The notes below the pieces were generated by a model that was not told the DNA's origin, made no database searches, and was given only the letters and a program-made list of their open reading frames with translations. From contig NZ_PYON01000013.1 in assembly GCF_003026355.1 (NCBI RefSeq), positions 1 through 64,000 of the forward strand: a stretch of 64,000 nucleotides of DNA, read 5' to 3'. The stretch comes from Photobacterium kishitanii. Its GTDB lineage: Bacteria > Pseudomonadota > Gammaproteobacteria > Enterobacterales > Vibrionaceae. Numbering within the stretch: the stretch's first letter is position 1; each line of letters begins with the position of its first letter. The position numbers and the translations under genes were made by a program. Shown piece by piece: positions 8,405 through 19,357 of the stretch.

Positions 8405-9504
8405 TAACCGCGTCTCCGTAATTTATCTTTGAAGCGTCGCACCGGTAAACTATCCCAGCTATTTAAACCAATCGCGATCAATAACGCGCCAATATTAATC
8501 GGCCACATTCCCATCCAACTAGGAATGAAACCATCTTCAATCGCAGATTTTGCTGATGATATCGCTAAGAAATAAGCTAAGTAAATCAAGACTGCTGGCG
8601 CTAACTTCGCAAACCTTCCTTGACGCGGATTGACTGCTGACAACGGCACTACAATCATCACCAATAATGGAATACATAAGATTAACGATAACCGCCATTG
8701 TAGCTCTGCCGTAGCTGCTTTACTTGGATCTTTCAATAGTTCAGCAGTGGTTTTTGCTTCCCAATCACGATCTCCTTGCTTCACTTTACGTTGACCAATT
8801 AACGCTTGGTAATCATCAAATTGAGTAATGCCATAATTAAGCTGAGTCGGCACCCCTTCATAACGCGTACCATGCTGTAAATCCAACATTTGGCGACCAT
8901 CTGCTTGCTCAGTAACAAAACCACGCTTTGCCACCATAACACTTGGTTGTAACGTATCTTGAGCTCTTAATTGAGCAACAAATACATTATGCAGTTTGGA
9001 TCCTTTATCAGTAATATCATTAACAAATACTACCCCAGAACCATTAGGTGTCATCTGGAAAGTACCTTTAATTAGCATATTTAAGCCCGGATCAGCTTTC
9101 GCTTGATTCATGACTTGTTCAATTTTATTTTGAGACCACGGTGCAACCCATAATGCATTAGCAGTAGCAATCGAGCCGGTAATCAATGCCAACGCTAATG
9201 CTGAGCGAATAAGAAACTTATTCCCCATACCTGTGGCACTCATCACCGTTATTTCACTTTCAGCGTACAAACGACCAAATGTTAGCAAAATACCTATATA
9301 TAAACTCAGTGGTAACATCAGCAACGCCATTGCTGGAATAGAAAGCCCCATTAAAGTAATGATGAGATCACTCGGGATCGAACCATCAGTCGCTTGTGCT
9401 AAAATGTGGATGAACTTTTGGCTAATAAAAACAAGAAAAAGCACAAAAAGTACCGCTAATTGGCTTTTTACTGTCTCTCTCGTCAAATACCTAACAATAA
9501 TCAC
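8404..9504 (-). CDS. lptF: LPS export ABC permease LptF
   Basis: A 366-residue partner of LptG with the same six-helix, jellyroll-in-the-middle layout; the stretch LPLSLYIGILLTFGRLYAES is highly characteristic of LptF. The start is a GTG at 9504 (MIIVRYLTRET, as in other Vibrionaceae LptF proteins, from memory), with GGGA 9-10 bases upstream. It is divergent from pepA, as in E. coli. Confidence 0.95.
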   Translation of the reverse strand: MIIVRYLTRETVKSQLAVLFVLFLVFISQKFIHILAQATDGSIPSDLIITLMGLSIPAMALLMLPLSLYIGILLTFGRLYAESEITVMSATGMGNKFLIRSALALALITGSIATANALWVAPWSQNKIEQVMNQAKADPGLNMLIKGTFQMTPNGSGVVFVNDITDKGSKLHNVFVAQLRAQDTLQPSVMVAKRGFVTEQADGRQMLDLQHGTRYEGVPTQLNYGITQFDDYQALIGQRKVKQGDRDWEAKTTAELLKDPSKAATAELQWRLSLILCIPLLVMIVVPLSAVNPRQGRFAKLAPAVLIYLAYFLAISSAKSAIEDGFIPSWMGMWPINIGALLIAIGLNSWDSLPVRRFKDKLRRRG

Positions 9505-9699
9505 GCGTTATATTCCCATAGAAAACTTGTTTTTTTGATGGAATCACTATAGTTTTTCGTTAAATTAGTTATTTTTTTATCTTTCGGCTGAATGTAAGTC
9601 CGCGCTTTTAAGCCTATACCGAAATCTCGGCAGAGCAAGCAAGTGTGGTATTATCTAACATTTAGCGTTAATTGTCTTTATAGGATGTTAGGAGTACGC

Positions 9700-11208
9700 A
9701 TGGAGTTCAGTGTCAAAAGCGGTAGCCCCGAAAAACAGCGCAGTGCGTGTATTGTCGTGGGCGTATTTGAACCACGTCGCCTCTCTCCAATCGCGGAACA
9801 GCTAGACAAAATTAGTGATGGCTATATTAGCTCATTACTACGTCGTGGTGACCTTGAAGGTAAACCAGGACAGATGTTGCTATTGCATCATGTTCCCAAC
9901 GTATTGTCAGAACGTGTATTACTTGTTGGTTGTGGTAAAGAGCGTGAACTTGATGAGCGCCAATATAAGCAAATCATCAAAAAAACCATCAGCACTTTAA
10001 ATGAAACTGGCTCAATGGAAGCTGTATGTTTCCTTACTGAGTTGCATGTTAAAGGTCGCGACACCTACTGGAAAGTACGTCAAGCAGTAGAAACGACTAA
10101 AGATAGCCTTTATACCTTCAACCAGTTTAAAAGTAACAAGCCAGAGACGCGCCGTCCACTACGTAAATTAGTTTTTAACGTACCAACTCGTCGTGAGCTT
10201 TCTTTAGGCGAACGAGCAATTACTCATGGTCTTGCTATTTCTTCAGGCGTCAAAGCAAGTAAAGATCTAGGTAATATGCCGCCTAACGTAGCAAATCCTG
10301 CTTATTTAGCCTCACAGGCGCGTCGTTTAGCGGATGATTTTGATACGGTCACTACCAAAATTATTGGTGAGCAAGAAATGGCAACCTTAGGGATGACATC
10401 CTATCTTGCTGTTGGTCAAGGCTCAAAAAATGAAGCCATGATGTCAGTGATTGAGTACAAAGGCCATCCAGATCCAGACACCAAACCAATTGTTCTGGTC
10501 GGTAAAGGTCTAACATTTGACTCAGGCGGTATTTCTATCAAGCCTGGTGCTCAAATGGACGAAATGAAGTACGACATGTGTGGTGCTGCTTCCGTATTTG
10601 GAACCATGAAAGCACTGGCTAAACTTAATCTACCAATCAATGTAGTTGGTATTCTAGCCGGCTGTGAAAATATGCCTGGTGGCGGTGCTTACCGTCCTGG
10701 TGATATTTTAACAACGATGTCAGGCCAAACAGTTGAAGTATTAAATACTGATGCTGAAGGCCGGTTAGTACTGTGTGACGCATTAACTTACGTTGAGCGT
10801 TTTGAACCTGAATGTGTGGTTGATATTGCTACTCTGACAGGCGCATGTGTGGTAGCACTAGGTCATCATATTAGTGGTTTAATGGGTAACCATAATCCAC
10901 TTGCTCATGAACTTATTAATGCTTCAGAGCAATCAGGTGATCGCGCTTGGCGTCTACCGATGAGTGATGAATACCAAGAGCAAATTGCCAGCCCATTTGC
11001 AGATATGGCTAACCTAGGTACTCCTGGTGCTGGCACCATTACTGCTGGTTGTTTCTTATCACGCTTCACTAAGAAATATAATTGGGCTCACCTTGATATT
11101 GCAGGTACTGCTTGGAAAGGTGGCGCAGCCAAAGGCTCAACCGGACGTCCGGTACCCTTATTGGTCCAATTCCTCCTCAATCGAGCAGGCCAAGAGATTG
11201 TCGAATAA
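9700..11208 (+). CDS. pepA: Leucyl aminopeptidase / DNA-binding PepA
   Basis: A 502-residue M17 dizinc aminopeptidase (E. coli PepA has 503). The catalytic half carries [24 protein letters not shown] and the signature [10 protein letters not shown], which hold the two metal ions and active Lys/Arg. In E. coli the same protein binds DNA, helping ArgR/XerCD at cer and repressing carAB; whether it does so here, where arginine and pyrimidine genes lie 10 kb away, is open. The ATG at 9700 follows TTAGGAG; an upstream in-frame GTG at 9643 is unsupported. Confidence 0.96.
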   Translation: MEFSVKSGSPEKQRSACIVVGVFEPRRLSPIAEQLDKISDGYISSLLRRGDLEGKPGQMLLLHHVPNVLSERVLLVGCGKERELDERQYKQIIKKTISTLNETGSMEAVCFLTELHVKGRDTYWKVRQAVETTKDSLYTFNQFKSNKPETRRPLRKLVFNVPTRRELSLGERAITHGLAISSGVKASKDLGNMPPNVANPAYLASQARRLADDFDTVTTKIIGEQEMATLGMTSYLAVGQGSKNEAMMSVIEYKGHPDPDTKPIVLVGKGLTFDSGGISIKPGAQMDEMKYDMCGAASVFGTMKALAKLNLPINVVGILAGCENMPGGGAYRPGDILTTMSGQTVEVLNTDAEGRLVLCDALTYVERFEPECVVDIATLTGACVVALGHHISGLMGNHNPLAHELINASEQSGDRAWRLPMSDEYQEQIASPFADMANLGTPGAGTITAGCFLSRFTKKYNWAHLDIAGTAWKGGAAKGSTGRPVPLLVQFLLNRAGQEIVE

Positions 11209-11215
11209 GACACTC

Positions 11216-11243
11216 AGAAAAGGGCCGTTGGCCCTTTTCTTTT
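11216..11243 (+). terminator. Terminator after pepA
   Basis: An 11-bp stem (11216-11226 with 11230-11240), loop GTT, then T residues. It lies directly before holC, so holC-valS reads are partly separated from pepA. Confidence 0.85.
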
Positions 11244-11256
11244 AGGACATTAATTT

Positions 11257-11709
11257 ATGACTCATGCTACGTTTTATATATTAGATGATAATCAAGATGG
11301 TGCTGATAGCGATTTTCAGTGGCATTTTGCTTGTCGTTGCGCAGCCATGAGTTACCGTCAAGGATTACGGGTTTACTTACTTGCAGCAAACAAACAACAA
11401 GCAGAACAAATAGATGAATATCTATGGCAACAGGATCCTGACAGCTTTGTCCCGCACAATTTAATTGGCGAAGGACCAAGAGGCGGATCACCGGTTGAAA
11501 TTGGTTGGCCTGGTTTACGCTATAGCGGACACCGCGCAGTATTAATTAATTTAGCCGAAATTGTCGCAAATTTTGCGGTTAGCTTTGCACAAGTGGTAGA
11601 CTTTGTCCCTTGCGATGAAACGCTCAAGCAGCAAGCACGTGAACGCTATAAGGCTTACCGCCTTGCTGGCATTCAAATAACGACTGCCGCTGCTACTGAG
11701 ACGCCTTAA
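11257..11709 (+). CDS. holC: DNA polymerase III chi subunit HolC
   Basis: A 150-residue chi subunit. It links the clamp loader (via psi) to single-strand binding protein on the lagging strand. Family marks are the ATFYIL start, CRxAAMxYRQGLRVYLLA, the W-x-Q-D-P-x-x-F-x-P-H stretch, and GSPVEIGW. It lies 28 bp before valS, the usual gamma-proteobacterial arrangement, and 48 bp after pepA with a terminator between. Confidence 0.95.
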   Translation: MTHATFYILDDNQDGADSDFQWHFACRCAAMSYRQGLRVYLLAANKQQAEQIDEYLWQQDPDSFVPHNLIGEGPRGGSPVEIGWPGLRYSGHRAVLINLAEIVANFAVSFAQVVDFVPCDETLKQQARERYKAYRLAGIQITTAAATETP

Positions 11710-11737
11710 TTCCACATAGAATCCTTCTAAGAGCGCT

Positions 11738-14599
11738 ATGGAAAAGACATACAACCCACAATCAATTGAACAAGCGCTTTATCAGCGCTGGGAAGAGGCT
11801 GGTTACTTTAAGCCTCATGGTGATACATCTAAAGATGCTTACAGCATTATGATCCCGCCACCAAACGTTACAGGTAGCCTACACATGGGCCACGCGTTCC
11901 AGGATACCATTATGGATACCCTGATCCGTTGTGAGCGTATGAAAGGTAAAAATACCTTGTGGCAAGTTGGTACTGACCACGCAGGTATTGCTACCCAAAT
12001 GGTTGTGGAGCGTAAGATCGCTGCTGAAGAAGGCAAAACTAAACACGACTACGGCCGTGATGCTTTCATCGATAAAATCTGGGAATGGAAGAACGAATCT
12101 GGTGGCACTATCACCAAACAGCTTCGTCGCCTTGGCGCATCGGTAGACTGGGATCGTGAGCGCTTCACCATGGATGACGGCTTATCAAATGCTGTTCAAG
12201 AAGTGTTTGTGCGTTTATATCAAGAAGACCTACTTTACCGTGGTAAGCGTTTGGTTAACTGGGATCCAAAACTGCATACAGCAATCTCTGACATCGAAGT
12301 TGAAAACAAAGATGTTAAAGGTCATATGTGGCACTTCCGCTACCCACTAGCAGACGGCGTTCAAACCGCTGACGGTAAAGACTACATTGTTGTAGCCACT
12401 ACGCGTCCTGAAACTATGCTTGGCGATACTGGTGTTGCGGTAAACCCTGAAGATCCACGCTACAAAGATCTAATCGGCAAAGAAATCATCCTACCTATCG
12501 TTGGCCGTCGCATTCCTATTTTAGGTGATGAACATGCTGATATGGATAAAGGTACTGGTTGTGTAAAGATCACTCCAGCACACGATTTCAATGACTACGA
12601 AGTAGGTAAGCGTCATAGCCTACCAATGATCAACATCCTAACCTTCAATGCTGATATTCGTAACAGCGCAGAAGTCTTCACCACCAATGGCGAAGAAAGC
12701 GATGTATACAGCACTGAGTTGCCAGCAAAATACCATGGTATGGAGCGTTTCGCAGCCCGTAAAGCTATCGTGGCGGAATTTGACGAATTAGGTCTGCTAG
12801 AAGAAATTAAAGATCATGATCTTACCATCCCTTATGGTGATCGTGGTGGCGTAGTTATCGAACCAATGCTAACAGCACAATGGTACGTTCGCGCAGCACC
12901 ATTAGCTCAACCTGCTATTCAAGCGGTTGAGAATGGTGACATCCAATTTGTACCTAAGCAGTACGAAAACATGTACTTCTCTTGGATGCGTGATATTCAA
13001 GATTGGTGTATTTCTCGTCAACTGTGGTGGGGCCACCGCATTCCAGCTTGGTACGATAACGACGGTAATGTTTACGTTGGTCGTAATGAAGCAGAAGTAC
13101 GTGAAAAGCACAACTTAGCGCCTGTTGTGGTGCTAAACCAAGATAACGACGTGCTTGATACTTGGTTCTCATCAGCGTTGTGGACATTTGGTACTCAAGG
13201 CTGGCCAGAAAATACGCCAGATCTTAAAACCTTCCACCCATCAGACGTGTTGGTAACAGGTTTTGACATTATCTTCTTCTGGGTTGCACGTATGATCATG
13301 ATGACCATGCACTTCTGTAAAGATGAAGACGGCAAGCCACAAGTTCCTTTTAAAACTGTTTATGTTACTGGTCTTATCCGTGATGAAAACGGTGATAAGA
13401 TGTCAAAATCGAAAGGTAACGTGCTTGATCCTATCGATATGATCGATGGTATTGATCTTGAGTCTTTAGTTGAAAAACGTTGTGGTAACATGATGCAACC
13501 TCAACTTGCAGCTAAGATCGAAAAAGCAACCCGTAAGACATTTGAAGCAGGTATTGAACCTTACGGTACAGATGCATTACGTTTCACCCTTGCTGCAATG
13601 GCCTCTACTGGCCGTGACATCAATTGGGATATGAAACGTCTTGAAGGTTACCGCAACTTCTGTAATAAGCTATGGAACGCTAGCCGTTACGTACTGATGA
13701 ATACAGAAGATCAAGATTGTGGTTTCGCTACTGGTAGCGAGCTAGAGTATTCACTGGCTGATAAGTGGATCGAATCACAATTCCAACTAGCAGCGAAAGA
13801 ATTCAATACTCATATTGATAACTTCCGCCTAGATATGGCTGCTGGTGTACTGTACGAGTTCATCTGGAACCAATTCTGTGACTGGTATTTAGAGCTAACT
13901 AAACCGGTTCTATGGAAAGGCACTGAAGCACAACAACGTGCAACACGCCATACTTTAATCACAGTACTAGAAAAGACATTACGTCTTGCACATCCAGTAT
14001 TGCCTTACATCACTGAATCAATTTGGCAGAGCGTTAAGCCGCTAGTGGATGGTGTTGAAGGTGAAACTATCATGACTCAGGCACTGCCTCAGTTTGATGA
14101 TGCACAGTTTGACCAAGCTGCTATCACTGACATTGAGTTTGTTAAAGCGTTTATCACTAGCATTCGTAACCTACGTGCTGAATATGATATCGCGCCAAGC
14201 AAGCCATTATCAGTAATGCTAAAGGTAGCTGATACTGCTGATGCTGCACGTGTTGAAGCAAATCTTACCGTACTTAAATCGCTAGCTAAACTAGAAGAAA
14301 TTAAAGTATTGGCTGATGGTGAAGTAACACCAGCTTGTGCGACTGCATTAGTGGGTAAATCTGAGTTGATGATCCCAATGGCAGGTCTGATTGACAAAGA
14401 TGCTGAGCTTGCACGTTTAGACAAAGAAATCGCGAAAATGGAAGGCGAAATCAAACGCACTTCCGGTAAACTGAGCAATGAAGGTTTTGTTGCTAAAGCA
14501 CCTGAAATCGTGATCACTAAAGAACGTGAGAAGTTAGCAGGTTATGAAGAAACACTGGTTAAACTGACAGAGCAAAAAGCAACCATTGCTGCGCTATAA
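11738..14599 (+). CDS. valS: Valyl-tRNA synthetase
   Basis: A 953-residue class I synthetase that charges tRNA-Val. The HIGH-type motif is HMGH (49-52) and the KMSKS loop is at 554-558; the CP1 editing domain with the [11 protein letters not shown] stretch lies between. The C-terminal end (about 880-953) is the coiled coil with many Lys/Glu that binds the tRNA. Full length for the family; the start ATG is the only sensible one. Confidence 0.98.
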   Translation: MEKTYNPQSIEQALYQRWEEAGYFKPHGDTSKDAYSIMIPPPNVTGSLHMGHAFQDTIMDTLIRCERMKGKNTLWQVGTDHAGIATQMVVERKIAAEEGKTKHDYGRDAFIDKIWEWKNESGGTITKQLRRLGASVDWDRERFTMDDGLSNAVQEVFVRLYQEDLLYRGKRLVNWDPKLHTAISDIEVENKDVKGHMWHFRYPLADGVQTADGKDYIVVATTRPETMLGDTGVAVNPEDPRYKDLIGKEIILPIVGRRIPILGDEHADMDKGTGCVKITPAHDFNDYEVGKRHSLPMINILTFNADIRNSAEVFTTNGEESDVYSTELPAKYHGMERFAARKAIVAEFDELGLLEEIKDHDLTIPYGDRGGVVIEPMLTAQWYVRAAPLAQPAIQAVENGDIQFVPKQYENMYFSWMRDIQDWCISRQLWWGHRIPAWYDNDGNVYVGRNEAEVREKHNLAPVVVLNQDNDVLDTWFSSALWTFGTQGWPENTPDLKTFHPSDVLVTGFDIIFFWVARMIMMTMHFCKDEDGKPQVPFKTVYVTGLIRDENGDKMSKSKGNVLDPIDMIDGIDLESLVEKRCGNMMQPQLAAKIEKATRKTFEAGIEPYGTDALRFTLAAMASTGRDINWDMKRLEGYRNFCNKLWNASRYVLMNTEDQDCGFATGSELEYSLADKWIESQFQLAAKEFNTHIDNFRLDMAAGVLYEFIWNQFCDWYLELTKPVLWKGTEAQQRATRHTLITVLEKTLRLAHPVLPYITESIWQSVKPLVDGVEGETIMTQALPQFDDAQFDQAAITDIEFVKAFITSIRNLRAEYDIAPSKPLSVMLKVADTADAARVEANLTVLKSLAKLEEIKVLADGEVTPACATALVGKSELMIPMAGLIDKDAELARLDKEIAKMEGEIKRTSGKLSNEGFVAKAPEIVITKEREKLAGYEETLVKLTEQKATIAAL

Positions 14600-14621
14600 G
14601 TTTTAACTAAGATCTAAAAAC

Positions 14622-14652
14622 AAAAACCGACGTTTCGACGTCGGTTTTTTTT
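14622..14652 (+). terminator. Terminator of valS
   Basis: Stem AACCGACGT/ACGTCGGTT closed by a TTCG tetraloop (14634-14637) and followed by eight T residues. A textbook strong terminator. Confidence 0.93.
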
Positions 14653-14817
14653 CGGCTCAATATTTCATTTCCCCACCAGCAATTATTCATATTTCTAAAG
14701 CATCGATAAACCCACCCGCGCAATAGCTTTTAACTATTGATGGTATATAAAATACCGAATTTACCTATTGATATAATTTTGTAATACTCATTACATCAAA
14801 TTAATGGAATTAACCTT

Positions 14818-15231
14818 ATGAAGAAAACCCTCAGCTTTGCCACAATCCACTTTACCGTTGCTTTTAGTTTGGCATTCTTATTAACGGGTGATCTCTTAAT
14901 TGGCGGCCTAATTGCTTTGGTTGAACCTATGGTCAATACCGTCGCATTCTACTTCCATGAAAAAATATGGCAGACTAAAAAGCTTATCCAAACCCAATCT
15001 GCATCCCCTAGCCGTAAAACCATCAGTTTTGCAGTACTCCATTTCAGTGTTGCTTTTACGGTAGTCTACCTCTTAACGGGTGATTTAGTGATTGGTGGTG
15101 CTATGGCAATGATCGAACCAACCATAAACACTCTAGCTTATTACCTTCACGAACGCGTATGGCAGAAAAAACAACAATCACAAAATCAGCCACAACAGTT
15201 AATGTCGATGATGGTTTGTTTACATCATTAA
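14818..15231 (+). CDS. DUF2061 membrane protein with an internal duplication
   Basis: A 137-residue small membrane protein made of two copies of the same ~50-residue unit (about 2-50 and 65-115). Each reads K-T-hydrophobic-SFA-x-hHF-x-VAF, then LLTGDLhIGG, then EPhhNT-x-A-[FY]-Y-[FL]-HE+hWQ. The unit is the DUF2061 domain, of unknown function. Family members often carry one copy, so this is a tandem fusion or a two-domain form. It has its own promoter region and precedes the MarR-GNAT gene. Confidence 0.75.
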   Translation: MKKTLSFATIHFTVAFSLAFLLTGDLLIGGLIALVEPMVNTVAFYFHEKIWQTKKLIQTQSASPSRKTISFAVLHFSVAFTVVYLLTGDLVIGGAMAMIEPTINTLAYYLHERVWQKKQQSQNQPQQLMSMMVCLHH

Positions 15232-15315
15232 CAACAGCACACGACTTTCATCACTGATTTTACGGTTAATCGCCGCTATTATTTAGTTGCGATCAACAAC
15301 AATTAGGATGTGTTT

Positions 15316-16221
15316 ATGCACCCCCAGCAACTGCGCCAACTTTCTCGACAACTGGTGCGCCAATTAGGCATGCTCAATAATCAATGTGGTGCCATGGCAT
15401 TAACTCCAGTCCAAGCACATACCTTAATTGAACTTGAGCAAGGCCCATGCAGTGTTAGTCAAATGGCACAGCACTTAAAAGTCGATAAATCCAATGCCAG
15501 TCGTAATCTTGCGATGCTACTTAATCAAAACTTAGTCACCACCATTAGCCACCCAACCGATCGGCGTAGTCAATTATCCCAATTAACATCAACCGGTCAG
15601 CAAGCATTACAACAATTACACCGCCAACTTGATATCAATAGCCAACATATTTTAGATCAGCTCGATGATGATGAAATCACCCATTTGGGCTCAAGTTTAC
15701 ATCGCTATTCACGTGCACTCACTGCGGTAGAACAACAGCAGGAGTATAAGATCAGACCCATTACCGCATTCGATAACACCGCTATTGCGACAATTATTCG
15801 TAAAGTATCGCTTGAATATGGACTCACAGGCGACAAAGGTTACAGCGTAAACGATCCTATTTTAGATAATATGGCACACGTTTACCGACCCGATAATTGC
15901 AACTACTGGGTGATAGAAAAAGATCAGCGTATTTTAGGTGGTGGAGGTGTGGCGGCACTGGCGGGACAAGAAGATTGGTGTGAATTACAAAAGATGTATT
16001 TTTTACCCGCATTACGCGGTAAAGGCTTAGCGCGAAAAATAGCAGTACAAGCATTAAAGTTTGCTCGCCAACAAGGATATAAAGGCTGCTATTTAGAGAC
16101 TACCGCAGCACTTAAAGAAGCGATTTATTTATACCAATCACTTGGATTTGTTAACATTCCACAGCGTATGGGCAATACTGGTCACGATAGTTGTGAAATT
16201 AAAATGATCAAAACCTTCTAA
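15316..16221 (+). CDS. MarR-type regulator fused to a GNAT acetyltransferase
   Basis: A 301-residue two-domain protein. Residues 1-140 are a MarR winged helix: recognition part VSQMAQHLKVDKSNASRNLAML, quoted here in two parts as VSQMAQHLKVDKSN and ASRNLAML, and wing HPTDRRSQ. Residues 145-301 are a GNAT N-acetyltransferase with the acetyl-CoA loop LPALRGKGLARKIA and the CYLETTAALKEAIYLYQSLGF core. The ATG at 15316 follows AGGA with 7-base spacing; a GTG two codons earlier overlaps that site. Such fusions are known but their substrates are mostly not. The nearest possible target is the beta-mannosidase, which is convergent. Confidence 0.85.
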   Translation: MHPQQLRQLSRQLVRQLGMLNNQCGAMALTPVQAHTLIELEQGPCSVSQMAQHLKVDKSNASRNLAMLLNQNLVTTISHPTDRRSQLSQLTSTGQQALQQLHRQLDINSQHILDQLDDDEITHLGSSLHRYSRALTAVEQQQEYKIRPITAFDNTAIATIIRKVSLEYGLTGDKGYSVNDPILDNMAHVYRPDNCNYWVIEKDQRILGGGGVAALAGQEDWCELQKMYFLPALRGKGLARKIAVQALKFARQQGYKGCYLETTAALKEAIYLYQSLGFVNIPQRMGNTGHDSCEIKMIKTF

Positions 16222-16257
16222 ATAATCACGCCACCTTAAAATAACAGCGGCAATAAA

Positions 16258-16303
16258 AAACCCTACTTGTTGAATCACATCGCGGTAATAACAAGCAGGG
16301 TTT
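16258..16303. terminator. Bidirectional terminator, MarR-GNAT / beta-mannosidase
   Basis: Arms AAACCCTACTTGTT (16258-16271) and AACAAGCAGGGTTT (16290-16303) pair with one mismatch around an 18-nt loop, between two convergent genes. Confidence 0.7.
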
Positions 16304-16321
16304 ATTCTATATTATTGGTAA

Positions 16322-18757
16322 TTAGTAACTTTGTTTTAGATGATAAACTCGCAGCCCTTGCACCACTTCAGCATAGCTCGCTGAACCAATATATTTAATC
16401 TGCCGTTGGTGCTCAGGTACTAGAGTAAAACTTGAATCTTCAAATCGCCCTTCACCTTCAAATTCCAAATGCACAAAAAATGCTGGTTTACTGCTACTCA
16501 GCATCACCACGATCTCATTATTGTGCTCAGCGACTTCAAAGCGTAAATCAGGACAAGCCAACTCACAATATTTTGGTCGTGCAGGAAACCACGTGTTCTC
16601 AATCAATTGCTGGCCACTATACAAATGAACATGGAAGAAACCATCTTGTTCATGGCCGTCTAAATCCTCATTTAACCATTCCCACACCACTTTGGTCGAG
16701 TCTGCTTCTAAGTATTGAGCAATCGGTTCACGATAAAGAATTTCGCCATCCCAACTTTGCCACACCACTTCACCTTTTAACTCGGTATTTTTACGACCAT
16801 CATTGACTAAATGTAACTTCAGCCCTTGTTGATCACGCGTAAAAGTTGCCATTTGCGGAGCGAAAAAACGCCGAGCATGATAATGCAATTGTTTCCAACG
16901 ACCACTGTATTCTAATGATGACCATGAACTTACGGGCCAACAATCATTTAACTGCCAAAATAGCATGCCGCGGTTAGTCGGTTTTTGTGTACGCCAATAT
17001 TCAGCGGCTGTTTTAACGGCTAATGCTTGTTGCACTTGCGATAAATACAGCATATTGACAAATCCATTAGGAAAACGGAAATAACGGGTAAACATCTCGG
17101 TAATGATCGAATTACCATTCGTGCTTTTCTGATGGCTTTCAAAACTTGGCGAGCTAATATTCCAATCTTGCTCAGGTAAACAACTTTTTACGGTTGGTAA
17201 CGACGGCCAGGATTGAAACCCAAATTCAGAGCAAAAACGCGGCGTAACTTGCAGGTAAGCATCAAACTCTTTACCACTATCCCACACATCCCAACAGTGC
17301 ATATCACCGCGATGAGGATCATGGTGCCAAGTATCTATAATATCCAATTCACCATTACATGGTGAGCTAACCCAGAAACGACGAGATGGATCTTCACGCT
17401 CAACCACTTCAGCTAAAGTACGGTTAAGACGATCATAATTGATCAGATGCTTTTCACGATGCTGACGCGACTCAGGATCACGATTAATTGCTCCCAAAAC
17501 TTCATTATCACCGCACCACAAGACTAAACTTGGGTGATCTTTTAAGCGCCGAACTTGGAATTCGACCTCTTGCTCAACTTCAGCAATGAAATCAGGCGTT
17601 GACGGATAAAGAGCATTAGCAAACATCAGATCTTGCCAAACAAGTAGCCCTAACTCATCACAAAGATTATAAAAGATGTCTTTTTCATACATGCCACCGC
17701 CCCACACCCGCAGCATATTCATATTGGCTGCGGCCGCATCGGTTAACAAACTACGATAACGTTGTTCAGTCATACGTGCAGGCATTGCATCAAGCGGAAT
17801 CCAATTGGCACCACGAACTGAAATGGGTACATCATTGACCATCACTACCATGCTTTGACCATGATCGTCGTCTTCCGTTACCAATTCTAATTTACGCAAT
17901 CCAATTTGCTTAGTGATCGCAACCCCATCAGCTTCAAGTGCTAACTTATAGAGTCGTTGTTTGCCATAACCTGCAGGCCACCAATGACGTGGATTATCAA
18001 TTCGAAAAATCACACTGGCTTTGGTTGCTTCGCGATCAAGCGTAAGGTGGAAAGTCTGCCCATCAAAGGTCACTGACGCATTAGCCAAACCTTTTTCAGA
18101 GACAACTTCATAATGTAACGTAACCGCCAATTCACACTCTTGCTGGTGCCATTTCTGTTTGGTGGCTAAATGACTAATACGTACGTGCTCAATGGGTTGC
18201 AGTACAATATCACCATAAACACCCAATACCGACAGACAAATACTCCAATCCCAACCACTATGAAATTGTGGTTTACGAAGGGTATTCATAAATGGAATTT
18301 GGTTATTACCTTCAGCCCATGGAAGTGGAAATGGTAATTTATCGGCGCGATTTTTAGCGGCTAAATCAGCACGATGTAATACTATTTCAATGCGGTTAGT
18401 CCCTACTTGCAAACAACTTAATACATCCACCTTATGGCGCATGAACATATTATTAAAATCTGCAACGGTATGACCATTAACACGAATTTCAGCAACCGTA
18501 TCAAGCTGATTCAATACCAAGTCCATGGCATTACACGTCAGTTGCTCGGCTGTTAATTCAAAGTGGCGGCTGACAATCCAGTCGCACTCACCAACCCACT
18601 GAACTTTTTTTTCATTGGTTGCCCAATAAGGATCAGGGATCTCTCCAGCTGCATATAATGCTGAGTGAACATCACCCGGCAAATCAATATGAAGGTCTTG
18701 AATTGCTGAACGTTGAACACACGCAAGCAACCACTGGCCATTAAGTGAGATTGTCAT
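16322..18757 (-). CDS. GH2 beta-mannosidase
   Basis: An 811-residue glycoside hydrolase family 2 enzyme, cytoplasmic (no signal peptide). N-terminal jellyroll, Ig-like domain, then the TIM barrel: RVWGGGMYE, the acid/base Glu in LWCGDNE (Glu419) and the nucleophile Glu in CSEFGFQSW (Glu511). Those motifs fit beta-mannosidase, releasing mannose from the non-reducing end of mannosides or Man-GlcNAc, better than beta-galactosidase. The ATG at 18757 follows GGAG with 6-base spacing; a TTG one codon earlier is unlikely. No transporter or other sugar gene adjoins it, and its upstream region has two dyads that could be operators. Confidence 0.85.
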   Translation of the reverse strand: MTISLNGQWLLACVQRSAIQDLHIDLPGDVHSALYAAGEIPDPYWATNEKKVQWVGECDWIVSRHFELTAEQLTCNAMDLVLNQLDTVAEIRVNGHTVADFNNMFMRHKVDVLSCLQVGTNRIEIVLHRADLAAKNRADKLPFPLPWAEGNNQIPFMNTLRKPQFHSGWDWSICLSVLGVYGDIVLQPIEHVRISHLATKQKWHQQECELAVTLHYEVVSEKGLANASVTFDGQTFHLTLDREATKASVIFRIDNPRHWWPAGYGKQRLYKLALEADGVAITKQIGLRKLELVTEDDDHGQSMVVMVNDVPISVRGANWIPLDAMPARMTEQRYRSLLTDAAAANMNMLRVWGGGMYEKDIFYNLCDELGLLVWQDLMFANALYPSTPDFIAEVEQEVEFQVRRLKDHPSLVLWCGDNEVLGAINRDPESRQHREKHLINYDRLNRTLAEVVEREDPSRRFWVSSPCNGELDIIDTWHHDPHRGDMHCWDVWDSGKEFDAYLQVTPRFCSEFGFQSWPSLPTVKSCLPEQDWNISSPSFESHQKSTNGNSIITEMFTRYFRFPNGFVNMLYLSQVQQALAVKTAAEYWRTQKPTNRGMLFWQLNDCWPVSSWSSLEYSGRWKQLHYHARRFFAPQMATFTRDQQGLKLHLVNDGRKNTELKGEVVWQSWDGEILYREPIAQYLEADSTKVVWEWLNEDLDGHEQDGFFHVHLYSGQQLIENTWFPARPKYCELACPDLRFEVAEHNNEIVVMLSSSKPAFFVHLEFEGEGRFEDSSFTLVPEHQRQIKYIGSASYAEVVQGLRVYHLKQSY

Positions 18758-18768
18758 CAATCACTCCA

Positions 18769-18787
18769 ATACTGAGTTATTCAGTAT
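18769..18787. promoter_or_regulatory. Perfect dyad just before the beta-mannosidase start
   Basis: ATACTGA-GTTAT-TCAGTAT, 12 bases upstream of the ATG and next to its ribosome binding site. A repressor site or an mRNA hairpin are both possible. A second, looser dyad (TCGTGAT/ATCACGA, 11-bp spacer) lies at 18828-18852. Confidence 0.4.
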
Positions 18788-18910
18788 GATTTAAATGTAT
18801 GAGGATAAATGGGAAGATTTACACGCGTCGTGATTACAGACAGTGATCACGAGTAAATTTCTATCATGTCGTCGATATCCAAGTTTGATATCACAGCCAA
18901 AAAGTAGAAA

Positions 18911-18934
18911 AAGCCAGCAAAATGCCGGCTTTTA
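18911..18934 (-). terminator. Terminator of rraB
   Basis: Stem 18911-18920 with 18924-18933, one mismatch, loop AAA, with T-rich sequence after it on the minus strand. Confidence 0.65.
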
Positions 18935-18958
18935 AGAACAGAGTGGTGTTATGACGAT

Positions 18959-19357
18959 TTATTCTTCGTCTTCATTCTCTTCTTCATCATCTTCGTCAGA
19001 TTCGAAGTAAGTGCCCCAACCGTCATAATCGATACTGTGCTTTTCAGCCAGTTTAATCAGCTTTTCAGCTTGCTCATCAATTAATTCTGCGTTTAGAGCT
19101 GATTCCATTACGGCATCAAAACATACAACCTTGCCGCCGCCATCTTCAGGATCAAGCTCTAGCTCTTCTGCTTCTAAAACATTAAAACCAAGTTTAAATG
19201 CTTCAACCGCAGCGGCTTCTAGTTCTTCAAATGTGTCTGCAGAGAAATGGTGCTCAATAGTGTAAAGCGCCTCTGGCTCACTGCCATCTTCAAGTAACGC
19301 GGCAATAATTTCGCGAGTTTCTTCTTTTTGCTCTGCAATCAATTCTGCGTAAGACAT
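18959..19357 (-). CDS. rraB: Regulator of RNase E activity RraB
   Basis: A 132-residue acidic protein that binds the C-terminal region of RNase E and modulates its mRNA processing. The [20 protein letters not shown] stretch, the GFNVLEAEE segment and the very acidic tail ([14 protein letters not shown]) are typical. The ATG at 19357 follows GGTGGAG; an upstream in-frame ATG at 19411 would add 18 residues that do not resemble the family. Confidence 0.9.
   Translation of the reverse strand: MSYAELIAEQKEETREIIAALLEDGSEPEALYTIEHHFSADTFEELEAAAVEAFKLGFNVLEAEELELDPEDGGGKVVCFDAVMESALNAELIDEQAEKLIKLAEKHSIDYDGWGTYFESDEDDEEENEDEE

Noticed and set aside
14089..14517. 142-codon antisense frame in valS
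   Set aside because: Longest of the shadow frames, but it lies wholly inside a certain valS and has no homologue-like pattern.
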